DNA from: Halanaerobiales bacterium
GTDB lineage: Bacteria > Bacillota > Halanaerobiia > Halanaerobiales > DTU029
Length of the DNA: 64,000 nt
Direction: 5' to 3'
Assembly (NCBI GenBank): GCA_029981855.1
Contig: JARRCS010000003.1
Location: 86,962-150,961, forward strand
Part shown: positions 33,179-42,010 of the stretch, piece by piece
Numbering within the stretch: position 1 is the first letter of the stretch
Layout: every line of letters begins with the position of its first letter
Position numbers and translations under genes: made by a program
Notes under the pieces: generated by a model
What the model was told of the DNA's origin: nothing
Database searches by the model: none
Seen by the model: the letters and a program-made list of their open reading frames with translations, nothing else

Positions 33179-34465
33179 ATGGAACCAGTAACCATAATGT
33201 TAATTCTTTTTTTTGTCTTTCTCATTACAGGAGTCCCCTTGGCGTTTAATATGGGGATTTCCAGCTTAATATACTTTATTTTAACGAATCAGGATTTATC
33301 AACGATCCCCAGTATGATGTTTGATGGAACAAAGACTATCGTCTTTCTCGCTATTCCCCTCTTTATGCTGGCAGGACAAATAATGAATGAGACCGGGGTT
33401 ACCGATAGAATAATTAAATTTGCCAATTCCCTGGTGGGACATTATCGGGGTGGACTGGCTCAGGTAAATGTTGTGGCAAGTATGCTTTTTGCCGGAACTT
33501 CAGGTTCAGCCCTGGCAGATATTTCTGGTCTGGGGTCTATTTTGATACCTGCAATGGAGAAATCAGGATATGACAGAGACTTTAGTGCCGGTGTTACCGC
33601 CTCTTCTGCCATTCAGGGGCCAATTATTCCGCCCAGTATACCGATGGTTATTTTTGGTGCCATTACGAGTGTCTCTATTGGGGCCTTATTAATTGGGGGT
33701 TTAGTGCCCGGGGTTTTAATTGGGATCAGTGATATGATTGTCGTATATTTTATTTCTAAAAAGAGGGGATTCCCTGTAAATTCTGCCAAGCCAACTTTGA
33801 AAGAGATTTTTATAAACTTCAAGGCAGCCTTTGGGGCGGTTTTGATGCCGGTAATAATTATGGGGGGAATTTTAACCGGTGTTTTTACACCCACCGAAGC
33901 AGCGGGTATTGGAGTTGCATATGCAATTTTTATCAGTTTCATACTTTACTCTTCTCTCGGGAAGGAGAAGGCAAAAAATATTTTGATAGAGGTAGGTAAA
34001 CTATCAGCTGTTATTTACATGTTAATTGCTACTGCTAGTGTTTTTAGCTGGATCTTAGCTCTGGAAAGCATTCCACAAATTCTAGTAAACATTGTTTCAA
34101 ATGTTACTACTAATCCCTATGGAATTATGTTCATTATTAATGTTTTGCTTTTGATATGGGGATTTTGGATGGATACAACTCCGGCAATAATCCTTTTAGG
34201 CCCAATCTTAACTCCCTTGGCTCAGAGTATTGGCGTTCATCCAGTACACTTTGGGGTTGTTATGGTCACTAATCTTGTTATTGGATTAATAACACCTCCA
34301 TATGGGGTAGCTCTCTTTATGACCTCAATTGTTGGAAAGATTTCCCTGGAAAGGTTGTCTAAAGCTATTGTACCATACTTCTTGATTAATCTGATAGTAC
34401 TTGGTTTAATTACCTATATCCCCGATTTAATTCTCTTTTTACCAAGGCTCTTTGGCTTAATCTAG
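33179..34465 (+). CDS. dctM: TRAP transporter large permease DctM
   Basis: About 428 residues from the ATG at 33179 (AGAGGAGG upstream; the TTG at 33176 is adjacent). It is a polytopic protein of the DctM/IT superfamily with about 12 hydrophobic segments and the hallmark stretches FAGTSGSALADISGLGSILIPAM, ASSAIQGPIIPPSIPMVIFG and TPTEAAGIGVAYAIF. It forms the transport channel with DctQ and DctP. It is followed 16 bp later by the LarA-type gene. Confidence 0.92.
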   Translation: MEPVTIMLILFFVFLITGVPLAFNMGISSLIYFILTNQDLSTIPSMMFDGTKTIVFLAIPLFMLAGQIMNETGVTDRIIKFANSLVGHYRGGLAQVNVVASMLFAGTSGSALADISGLGSILIPAMEKSGYDRDFSAGVTASSAIQGPIIPPSIPMVIFGAITSVSIGALLIGGLVPGVLIGISDMIVVYFISKKRGFPVNSAKPTLKEIFINFKAAFGAVLMPVIIMGGILTGVFTPTEAAGIGVAYAIFISFILYSSLGKEKAKNILIEVGKLSAVIYMLIATASVFSWILALESIPQILVNIVSNVTTNPYGIMFIINVLLLIWGFWMDTTPAIILLGPILTPLAQSIGVHPVHFGVVMVTNLVIGLITPPYGVALFMTSIVGKISLERLSKAIVPYFLINLIVLGLITYIPDLILFLPRLFGLI

Positions 34466-34481
34466 AAAGGAAATGACATAA

Positions 34482-35759
34482 ATGATTGTCGAGATTCCTT
34501 ATGGAAAAGAAAAGGAAAAAATTCAATTACCACAGGAGAGAATAATTGATATTTTAGAGCCATTAGCAGGGGAAGAGGTTGAGAATTTAAATGAAGTAAT
34601 AAAAGAATCTCTTCAAGAGCCGGTTGGTTGTCCGCCATTAAAGGAGCTAATTAAAATAGATTCAAAAATAGTAATTATTATTGATGACATTACAAGGCCT
34701 ACTCCGACCAGGAAAATCCTCCTCCCTGTTCTGGAAGTTTTAGAAGAAAAGGGGGTTTTACCCGGGAATATAAGGATTATCATTGCCCTGGGCAAACACA
34801 GAAAAATGACCAGGAAAGAACAGGAGGATCTTCTCGGTAGGGATATTTGTGAGAGATATATTGTGGAGAATCATGAAGCCCGTAATCCCGACTCATTAAT
34901 TGACCTGGGTCGGACTTCCTTCGGTACCCCGGTTAAGTTAAATAAGCAGGTTTATCAGGCCGATCTCAGGATCTTAACCGGTTTAATTAAACCGCATAAT
35001 CTCGCCGGTTATTCTGGTGGTGGCAAATCGATCCTACCGGGAGTCTGTGGATTGGAAACTGTTAATAGCAACCATGGATTCCGCTCTACCGCTCACCCCC
35101 GTTCCGGTCTGGGTATGATTAAGGGCAATCCCATCCGGGAAGATATTGAAGAGGTCTTAGGGCTAATTGGGCCAAGTTTTATCGTTAATGTAGTTCTCGA
35201 TTACCGGGAAAGGATCTGCCAGGTTGTAGCCGGGGATGTAATTGAAGCCCATCGGGTAGGAGTAAGGTTTTTAGATAGGCTCGTTAAGAGGAAGGTCAGT
35301 ATGCCGGCTGATATCTGTATCTGTGGTACACCTCATCCGGTCGACCTTAGCTTTTATCAGATGTTAAACTCTGTTGGAGCCCCTTACCGGCTAGCAAAAC
35401 CAATAATTAACCCCGGAGGGACAATTATAGTTGCCGGAAAGGCTGTAGAGGGTATCAGCGATGGGGATTTTTATGAAAAGCTGAAAAATAACGATAGAAG
35501 GGATTTATGGAATAAGCTGGAGCAGGAAACCCTGGAGAGTGAAGATAGACAGGCTTTACAGGTCTTCCTGCAAGGGGCTTTAAATTATAAGATTGTAGTG
35601 GTTTCGGAAAGTGAACATGAACAATTATTTAGAGATATGGGTATTGATTTTTTCTCCGATTTACAGTTAGCTGTTGAGCAGGTGATGAAGGATTATCGAA
35701 ATAAAGAGAACATTATAGTTATGCCTTATGCACCTTATCTAATTCCTCATTTAAAGTAA
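34482..35759 (+). CDS. larA: LarA-type nickel-dependent 2-hydroxyacid racemase
   Basis: A 425-residue protein, the full length for lactate racemase LarA and its relatives. Conserved elements include IIIDDITRPTPTRKIL, ALGKHRKMT (active-site His), LIKPHNLAGYSGGGKSILPG (His and the Lys that anchors the nickel-pincer cofactor) and a following NSNHGFRS (Ni-ligand His). LarA homologues racemise various 2-hydroxy acids, and position next to a TRAP transporter suggests one imported here. Cofactor genes larB/C/E are not in the window. A second, broken LarA occurs at 43507. Confidence 0.87.
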   Translation: MIVEIPYGKEKEKIQLPQERIIDILEPLAGEEVENLNEVIKESLQEPVGCPPLKELIKIDSKIVIIIDDITRPTPTRKILLPVLEVLEEKGVLPGNIRIIIALGKHRKMTRKEQEDLLGRDICERYIVENHEARNPDSLIDLGRTSFGTPVKLNKQVYQADLRILTGLIKPHNLAGYSGGGKSILPGVCGLETVNSNHGFRSTAHPRSGLGMIKGNPIREDIEEVLGLIGPSFIVNVVLDYRERICQVVAGDVIEAHRVGVRFLDRLVKRKVSMPADICICGTPHPVDLSFYQMLNSVGAPYRLAKPIINPGGTIIVAGKAVEGISDGDFYEKLKNNDRRDLWNKLEQETLESEDRQALQVFLQGALNYKIVVVSESEHEQLFRDMGIDFFSDLQLAVEQVMKDYRNKENIIVMPYAPYLIPHLK

Positions 35760-35873
35760 AGGTTATTAAACTGATTAATTATTAATTTAGGTAATATTAA
35801 AGAGGAGAGGGACCGGGTATGTTGAATAAGTAAAATAAGTTAATAAGATTAAATCATAGAAGGGGTGTTAGAT

Positions 35874-36638
35874 ATGGGTAGTAAAATTATTCAATCAATA
35901 GACCGGGCCTTACAGGTCCTCGAGCTGTTTACTATGGAGAAACCCGAATGGGGGGTAACAGAGATTAGCCAGGCTTTAAACCTTTACAAGAGTTCGGTTC
36001 ATAATATCCTTTCGACTTTAGAAGAAAGGGAATTTATTAAAAAGGATCCTATCAGTGAAAAGTATCGTCTGGGGATAAAATTCCTTTTGTTAGGGAATAT
36101 AGTCGACCAGCAGATAGATGTAAAACAGGAGGCAATTCCTTATATAGGCAAACTGGTTAAGGAGTTTAATGAGACTGTTCACCTGGGAATTCTGGATGGC
36201 AACGAGGTCTTATCTATCGACCAGGAGGACTCGCGTCAGAGCCTGCGTTCACATATTAATGTAGGTCAGCGGGCACCCCTTTACTGTACGGCTGTTGGTA
36301 AGGCTCTTTTGGCCTATCAACCCAAGGATAAGGTTTCCTCTGTCATTAAGGAGACAGGTTTAAAACGTTATACCGAAAATACCATTACTGATCCGGAAGA
36401 GCTAAAAGAGGAGTTGAAAAAGATCAGGGAGCAGGGATATGCTGTTGATAATATCGAGCATGATGAAGGAGTTCGCTGTGTTGCTGCCCCGATCAGGGAC
36501 TATACCGGGGAAGTTATTGCTTCATTGAGTGTCTCCGGACCGGCCTCTCGGATCAACGAGAAGAGTATCCCTGTGATTGCCAAGCGAGTTAAGGAATACT
36601 GTCAGGAAATTTCCAAAAAGATGGGATATATTACCTAA
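35874..36638 (+). CDS. IclR-family transcriptional regulator
   Basis: 254 residues from the ATG at 35874 (AGAAGGGG upstream; the TTG at 35865 is an in-frame alternative). It has an N-terminal winged helix (IIQSIDRALQVLELFTMEKPEWGVTEISQALNLYKSSVHNILSTLEE) and a C-terminal effector domain (VHLGILDGNEVLSIDQ, PLYCTAVGKALLA, VRCVAAPIRDYTGEVIASLSVSGP). IclR proteins usually control an adjacent catabolic operon in response to its substrate or an intermediate. Candidate operators are the GAACA pairs at 31017-31049 and 31236-31268. Confidence 0.9.
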   Translation: MGSKIIQSIDRALQVLELFTMEKPEWGVTEISQALNLYKSSVHNILSTLEEREFIKKDPISEKYRLGIKFLLLGNIVDQQIDVKQEAIPYIGKLVKEFNETVHLGILDGNEVLSIDQEDSRQSLRSHINVGQRAPLYCTAVGKALLAYQPKDKVSSVIKETGLKRYTENTITDPEELKEELKKIREQGYAVDNIEHDEGVRCVAAPIRDYTGEVIASLSVSGPASRINEKSIPVIAKRVKEYCQEISKKMGYIT

Positions 36639-36768
36639 AAAGACTCAAATAAACCTTCTTTTGTTGGTAAATAGTCATTAAAGATCTCCGTCTAGTAAAA
36701 TGGATTTTACAGGAAAGAGCTTTTATTAATAGTAGTTAAACAAATTTTGCCGGAGGTGGAAGAAGACA

Positions 36769-37899
36769 ATGAAGATAGATATAAACTACTCGTTTGAACG
36801 AATTGACAGAAACAGAAAGAGGATAGCCGCCTGGAAGAACTGGGAGTATGTAGATAGGGTTCCGGTTGTCCTGGGGGTGGAGTGTAGATTGCCATTACGG
36901 AAGCGTGGGGTTAGCTTTAAGGAGTATTTTGCTAGCCCGGAAAAGCAGTTTATGCACCAATTATTAAATTATAAATGGATCTTAGAGAACATTGATGATG
37001 ACCGTTTGACAGATACGGTGCTGGTGATAAAGCCAGATTTCCAGAATGTTTTATTTGCCGGGGGATTCGGTGCTAAGATCGGCTGGTTTGATGATTCTCC
37101 ACCACGCTGTACCCCGGTTATTAATAAACCGGAGGATATTAACAAATTAAAGGTTCCTTCTTCCAAAGATCATTTATGGGGTACCTATTATGAATGGTAT
37201 AAAAGAATGCAGGAATTAAAAGATGATATTGAATTATCATTTAATGGTGTTCCGGGTGAAGTTGTGGTTACTATGGGGCCCGGTGTTACTAATTTATTTT
37301 CTACAGCAGTGGAATTGGCAGGTGATAATTTTTATTTATGGCTCAGCACCAATCCCAAAGAATGTCATCGGTTACTGGAGATAATTATGGAAGGGATTAT
37401 TAACTTTGAAAGGTTCAGGAGAGAAAACTCACCGGATATTGACTTCCATTTGGTAGGAGAGGATGCCGCCCAGTTAATCTCCCGGGATATGTTCAGAGAA
37501 TTTGCAGTTCCATATTTAAAGAATATCTATGAAGAATTTCCTGGTGAACGGCAGCTCCATATGTGTGGTCAGTCCAAACATTTACATGAAATTATAATTG
37601 AAGAGTTGGAAATTGATTATTTTAATGGACTTGGTAGAGATGTTCCTCCGGAGGAAGCTGCCAAGACACTGGGAGGCAAGGTAAGGATCTCCGGTAATGT
37701 CGACCCGATGATAGTAGAATCCGGGAGCGAAGAGGAGATCAGAGGGGAGATTAGAAAAGCCCTTGAGTATTTTGCGCCCCTGGGTGGATATATGTTACAG
37801 GATGGCTATAATCTCACGCCTGACACACCGCTGGAGAATATCAATCTTTTTATGGATGAGGCTAAAAAATACGGTCTACCAAAGGTAACAGTTTCATAA
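36769..37899 (+). CDS. Uroporphyrinogen decarboxylase-like protein (methyltransferase-type)
   Basis: A 376-residue protein with the UroD/MtaA-type fold: DRVPVVLGVECRLPL near the start, GPGVTNLFSTAVELAGD, FHLVGEDAAQLISRDMFREFAVPYLKNIYEEFP and a C-terminal MCGQSKHLHEIIIEEL with GGKVRISGNVDP. Such proteins outside haem operons usually serve in corrinoid methyl transfer or related one-carbon chemistry. No corrinoid protein gene is adjacent, so the role here is unresolved. The ribosome site GGAGGTGGAAG precedes the ATG. It is probably transcribed with the iron-type dehydrogenase 28 bp downstream. Confidence 0.78.
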   Translation: MKIDINYSFERIDRNRKRIAAWKNWEYVDRVPVVLGVECRLPLRKRGVSFKEYFASPEKQFMHQLLNYKWILENIDDDRLTDTVLVIKPDFQNVLFAGGFGAKIGWFDDSPPRCTPVINKPEDINKLKVPSSKDHLWGTYYEWYKRMQELKDDIELSFNGVPGEVVVTMGPGVTNLFSTAVELAGDNFYLWLSTNPKECHRLLEIIMEGIINFERFRRENSPDIDFHLVGEDAAQLISRDMFREFAVPYLKNIYEEFPGERQLHMCGQSKHLHEIIIEELEIDYFNGLGRDVPPEEAAKTLGGKVRISGNVDPMIVESGSEEEIRGEIRKALEYFAPLGGYMLQDGYNLTPDTPLENINLFMDEAKKYGLPKVTVS

Positions 37900-37927
37900 A
37901 AGAATAAATTACAGGAGGTTAAAACAG

Positions 37928-39031
37928 ATGGAAAAAGGTCTTGTTAATCCTTATCTACAGGCCGCTCCGGCTCACTATCTCAATGAAGAGGGGATTATGG
38001 AAAAGAGCGGCGAGTATATCTCAGAATTGGGTAACAGGGTTCTAATCAGCGGAGGTGTCAAAGCCCTTAAATCGGTTGAAGAGAAACTCACTTCTTCTCT
38101 GGACAGTTCCGGTCTTGCCTGGGAGAAACACGTCTTCAGGGGGGAGTGTAGTGAAAAGAATGTTTCTTTAATTATTGAGAAAGCGGAGGCCTTTTCCGCT
38201 GATGTTTTGGTTGGTGTAGGTGGAGGAAAATCCCTCGATTGTGCCAAAGCTGCAGCTGAGGAGTGTGGGATTCCGATTGTTACTATACCGACTATTGCCG
38301 CTACCTGTGCTGCAACAACACCCGTTTCAATCATCTATAATGAGCAGGGGGAATATGAACGGGATTATTTCCTGACCACAAACCCCGATTTAGTACTAGT
38401 TGATCCGGAGGTTATTGCTAAAGCCCCGGTAAAATACCTTATCGCTGGTATCTTTGACGCCCTTTCCAAATGGTATGAGGGGAGGGCAGCTGTTAAGAAT
38501 ATTAAAAACCCGGATATTTTTACCGCTTCTGCCATTAAACTGGCGGAACTGCTCAACAACAGGATGACTGAAGAGGCCCTGGAGGCGGTTGAACTGGTTA
38601 AAGAGAATAAAACTGGTAATGCCTTGATCGATGTTATCGATTTAAATATCTATTTAACCGGGGCAATTCAGAGTCTGGGACAAAAAACATGCCGTAATGC
38701 TGCCGGCCATGCAATCCATAACGGCTTAACCATTATGAAAGAGAGTCACGAATTATTACATGGTATTAAGGTCGGGTATGGTATTATCGTCCAGTTATTG
38801 ATAGAAGACTTACCGGAGGAAGAGATTAGAGAGGTAGTCTCCTTCTTTAGAGAGTTAGGTCTAGAGCCCTCCCTGAAAGGCTTGAATCTCCCCTATAACA
38901 GGGAAGTAATTCAGGCGGTAGCTAAAAAAGCGGTAGTTGACCCGGTCATGCAGTTTATGCCCTTTAAGGTTACGGAAGAGATGGTAATTTCGGCAATTGA
39001 GAAACTGGAAGAGAATATTGATAATTACTAA
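37928..39031 (+). CDS. Iron-type alcohol/glycerol dehydrogenase
   Basis: A 367-residue protein of the GldA-like group III alcohol dehydrogenases. The NAD-binding GVGGGKSLDCAKA is at about residues 97-109. The metal site is formed by Asp in AGIFDALSKWYE, His in NAAGHAIHNGL, and His in ELLHGIKVGYG. It should oxidise a hydroxy compound or reduce an aldehyde with NAD(H). ACAGGAGGT precedes the ATG. It ends the TRAP cluster. Substrate assignment to glycerol would be speculative. Confidence 0.85.
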   Translation: MEKGLVNPYLQAAPAHYLNEEGIMEKSGEYISELGNRVLISGGVKALKSVEEKLTSSLDSSGLAWEKHVFRGECSEKNVSLIIEKAEAFSADVLVGVGGGKSLDCAKAAAEECGIPIVTIPTIAATCAATTPVSIIYNEQGEYERDYFLTTNPDLVLVDPEVIAKAPVKYLIAGIFDALSKWYEGRAAVKNIKNPDIFTASAIKLAELLNNRMTEEALEAVELVKENKTGNALIDVIDLNIYLTGAIQSLGQKTCRNAAGHAIHNGLTIMKESHELLHGIKVGYGIIVQLLIEDLPEEEIREVVSFFRELGLEPSLKGLNLPYNREVIQAVAKKAVVDPVMQFMPFKVTEEMVISAIEKLEENIDNY

Positions 39032-39191
39032 AAGAGTATGCCTTTTATAATTTTGAAATCATTATTAGAGTACTATGATCAGGCAAATAGATTTGTATAA
39101 GTAACCGGAAATATGTTAAAATAAATTATAAATGTTTTCATTTTTGGCCTGGTTAGTTTTAAGATACGGGGTATAACTGGGGGATTAGTAG

Positions 39192-39902
39192 ATGGAGTTT
39201 AAGCCGATTAAAAATAGTAAGATCTATGAACAGGTAATTGACCAGATCAAGAACCTGATTTATGAAGGTAAGATTAAAAAGGGAGACCGATTACCTTCGG
39301 AGAGAAGGCTCAAAGAGCAGTTAAATGTCAGTAGGGCTTCGATCAGGGAGGCCTTCAGTGCCCTGGAAATGATAGGGTTGATCGAGAGTAGACCGGGTGA
39401 AGGTACCTTTATCAAAGAAACCCCTGAGAAGAATCTACTTGAGCCCCTATCCCTGGTCTTATTGCTGGAAGAGAATGTGGTAGAAGAGCTGGTAGAATTA
39501 CGGAGGGTCCTGGAGGTGGACTCTGTAAAGCTGGCTGCCGAAAGGGCTACTGAGGAAGAGATTGTTGAAATGGAAGAACATATAAACAGCCTGGCTGCCA
39601 GCTCTGGCTTTGAAGAAAAAAGTGTTGAAGCTGACCGCTTATTTCACTACACAATTGCCCGGGCTAGTCATAATAAGGTGCTGTACTATACAATGATTTC
39701 TATCTCGGAGGCCATGGATTTTCATATTAAGAATACCAGAACTAAACTTGTTTCTAGAGATGAGACAATGAGAAGATTTTTAGAACAGCATAGAGAGATC
39801 TTTGTGGCAATAAAGGAGAGAGATAGCTCAAAGGCAATGCAGGCAATGAATGAACATCTGAGCTATGTTGAGAAACTGATTAAAAATGAAATACAGGGAT
39901 AA
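39192..39902 (+). CDS. lctA: FadR-type GntR regulator, LctA/LldR-like
   Basis: A 236-residue protein with an N-terminal GntR winged helix (KIYEQVIDQIKNLIYEGKIKKGDRLPSERRLKEQL, recognition VSRASIREAFSALEMIGLI) and an all-helical FCD effector domain (VVEELVELRRVLEVDSVKLAAERAT, FHYTIARASHNKVL, AMDFHIKNTR, MQAMNEHLSYVEKLI) with metal-ligand-like histidines. It sits immediately ahead of etfB-etfA-lctD, as LctA does in the Acetobacterium lct operon, so a lactate-responsive repressor is the best reading. A FadR-type dyad lies at 39991-40004. A possible promoter is TTGTAT/TAAAAT at 39093-39122 (18-bp spacer). Confidence 0.85.
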   Translation: MEFKPIKNSKIYEQVIDQIKNLIYEGKIKKGDRLPSERRLKEQLNVSRASIREAFSALEMIGLIESRPGEGTFIKETPEKNLLEPLSLVLLLEENVVEELVELRRVLEVDSVKLAAERATEEEIVEMEEHINSLAASSGFEEKSVEADRLFHYTIARASHNKVLYYTMISISEAMDFHIKNTRTKLVSRDETMRRFLEQHREIFVAIKERDSSKAMQAMNEHLSYVEKLIKNEIQG

Positions 39903-39990
39903 TTGGGAATAATATATAACAAATAATTTGGAAAAAAACATCAAATGGCAAGCAGGATCTCTTTACATATCTGTCGAATATTATGATTAA

Positions 39991-40004
39991 ATTGGTCTGA
40001 CCAT
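39991..40004. promoter_or_regulatory. FadR/LldR-type operator upstream of etfB
   Basis: ATTGGTCTGACCAT contains the perfect dyad TGGTC-T-GACCA. FadR-subfamily regulators such as PdhR and LldR bind TGGTnnnACCA sites, and such a regulator is encoded just upstream. It lies 120 bp ahead of etfB, a natural repression site. Confidence 0.78.
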
Positions 40005-40123
40005 CATTCCAATTTTTTTGTGGCAAGTAAAAAGAAATATTTTTCAACTAAAAGGTAGCAAGTAATTAATATTAAAAAACATAAAAAATATAAAAAATAT
40101 AAAAAAAAAGGAGGAGTAAAGAG

Positions 40124-40921
40124 TTGAACATAATTATTCCGATTAAACAGGTACCTGAAACCAGTAATGTTAAGATGGATGAAGAGACGGGCACGATGGT
40201 GCGGGATGGGGTGGAGAGTATCGTCAATCCCCTGGACCTTTATGCCATCGAGACCGGGATCCAGCTTAAAGAGGAGTTTGGTGGTAAGATTACGGTAATA
40301 ACCATGGGACCTCCCTCGGCGGAAAAGGCTTTACGGGAGGCAATATCAATGGGCTGTGATGATGGGATTCTTTTATCCGGTAGGGAGTTTGCCGGTTCAG
40401 ATACCTGGGCAACTTCATATGCCCTGTCTCAGGTAATTCGGGAAGCAGGCAAGTTTGACCTGATTCTGGCCGGTGAGAGGGCAACCGATGGTGATACCGG
40501 TCAGGTCGGGCCAGGTATAGCTTCCTTTCTGGGTCTTCCCCTGGCGACTTACACCAGTAAGATTGTAGAGCTTACTAAAGACAGTATTACGGTGGAGCGG
40601 TTAATTGAAGAGGGTTATGAAACCTTGAGGTTACCCCTGCCGGCCCTCCTGACAGTGGTTAAAGAGATTAGTTATCCCCGGTTACCTACTTTAAGGGGTA
40701 AACAGAGAGCCAAGAAACTCAAACTTAAGCAATGGTCATCCGAGGATATTGAGATTGATAGAGCTAATCTGGGACTAAAAGGTTCACCTACCAGGGTGGT
40801 CAAGATCACCCGTCCGAAGGTAACTAGAAACGGTGAATTTATTAAAGTAGTTGATGAAGAGAGTCTGGAAACTGCTGTTGAGCGTTTAGTAAAATTTTTA
40901 CAAGAGAAAGAGATAGTTTAA
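40124..40921 (+). CDS. etfB: Electron transfer flavoprotein beta subunit
   Basis: A 265-residue EtfB with MNIIIPIKQVPETSNVKMDEETG at the N-terminus and the region AGERATDGDTGQVGPGIASFLG (about residues 121-142), which in bifurcating EtfB proteins contacts the second FAD. With EtfA and the flavin dehydrogenase it should form an LctBCD-type complex that oxidises lactate with NAD+ while drawing on reduced ferredoxin. The start at 40124 is TTG or the like behind AAAAAGGAGGAG. It is separated by 12 bp from etfA. Confidence 0.92.
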   Translation: MNIIIPIKQVPETSNVKMDEETGTMVRDGVESIVNPLDLYAIETGIQLKEEFGGKITVITMGPPSAEKALREAISMGCDDGILLSGREFAGSDTWATSYALSQVIREAGKFDLILAGERATDGDTGQVGPGIASFLGLPLATYTSKIVELTKDSITVERLIEEGYETLRLPLPALLTVVKEISYPRLPTLRGKQRAKKLKLKQWSSEDIEIDRANLGLKGSPTRVVKITRPKVTRNGEFIKVVDEESLETAVERLVKFLQEKEIV

Positions 40922-40933
40922 GGAGGTAATAAA

Positions 40934-42010
40934 ATGAGCTATCAGGGTGTCTGGACCATTGCTGAGGCTAAAAACGGTATGATAAAGACCGTTTCTTATG
41001 AACTACTGAGTAGAGGACGTAAGCTTGCCGGCAAACTGGGTTGTGAGCTGGCTTCGGTTTTAATCACCAATAATATTAGTGAAGAGGCTGCAGAAGAGCT
41101 TATCTTGAGGGGGGCGGATAAGGTATATTTAGTTAATGCTCCGGAACTGGAGAACTTTATTGTTGAGAATTATAGTAATGTCCTGATTGATCTGATAAAT
41201 AAATATAAACCGGAGATTATTTTGGCAGCGGCTACCACAAGCGGGAGGACGTTGATGCCCCATGTAGCTATCCGGGTGCACGCTGGTTTAACGGCCGACT
41301 GTACCGAGCTGGATATTGAAGAAGATACTGGTAATCTCTTGCAGACCAGGCCGGCTATCGGGGGTAATATTATGGCCACAATAAAAACACCCGAACATAG
41401 GCCCCAGATGGCCACCGTCAGACCCAGGTCGACCAGGCCCGCGCCAATTGATGAATCCCGCCGGGGTCAGGGAGAAGTCATTACTATAGATTTTAATCCG
41501 GAATTGCTTGATGGATGGGTGGAGAGGCTCGGTTTCAGAAAGAATGAAGAGGAAGATGTCAATATTCAGGATGCAGAGGTAGTGGTAGCCGGTGGTAGGG
41601 GTTTGAAGAAGGCGGAAAACTTTGCCCTGATTAGAGAACTGGCAGAAAAATTAGGCGGAGTTGTCGGTGCATCCCGGGATGCCGTTGACAGAAACTGGAT
41701 CTCCTATCCTCATCAGGTGGGCTTAAGTGGCAAGACGGTAACTCCTAAATTATATATAGCTATAGGAATTTCCGGGGCGATTCAGCACCTGGCCGGGATG
41801 AAGACCTCAGATATTATCGTTGCTATCAATGAAGACCCGGAAGCACCTATCTTTAAGGTGGCTGATTTCGGAATTATAGGAGACCTCTTTGAGGTAGTTC
41901 CAGAGCTCAATGAAGCCCTGGCAAAACTTAATAAGGCTTCGGCCGGGATTAGTAGGACCCCGGTAAAGAATACCACCCTGGCAGAGGAGGTTGAAGAGGA
42001 TGAAATATAA
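40934..42010 (+). CDS. etfA: Electron transfer flavoprotein alpha subunit
   Basis: A 358-residue EtfA. The C-terminal FAD domain is clear: VVAGGRGLKKAENFALIRELAEKLGG, SGKTVTPKLYIAIGISGAIQHLAGMKTSD, IVAINEDPEAPIFKVADFGIIGDL. The N-terminus starts directly with SYQGVWTIAEAKNG and shows no cysteine-rich ferredoxin domain, unlike EtfA subunits that carry extra [4Fe-4S] clusters. It partners with EtfB and LctD. AAGGAGGT precedes the ATG. The last bases overlap lctD. Confidence 0.92.
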   Translation: MSYQGVWTIAEAKNGMIKTVSYELLSRGRKLAGKLGCELASVLITNNISEEAAEELILRGADKVYLVNAPELENFIVENYSNVLIDLINKYKPEIILAAATTSGRTLMPHVAIRVHAGLTADCTELDIEEDTGNLLQTRPAIGGNIMATIKTPEHRPQMATVRPRSTRPAPIDESRRGQGEVITIDFNPELLDGWVERLGFRKNEEEDVNIQDAEVVVAGGRGLKKAENFALIRELAEKLGGVVGASRDAVDRNWISYPHQVGLSGKTVTPKLYIAIGISGAIQHLAGMKTSDIIVAINEDPEAPIFKVADFGIIGDLFEVVPELNEALAKLNKASAGISRTPVKNTTLAEEVEEDEI

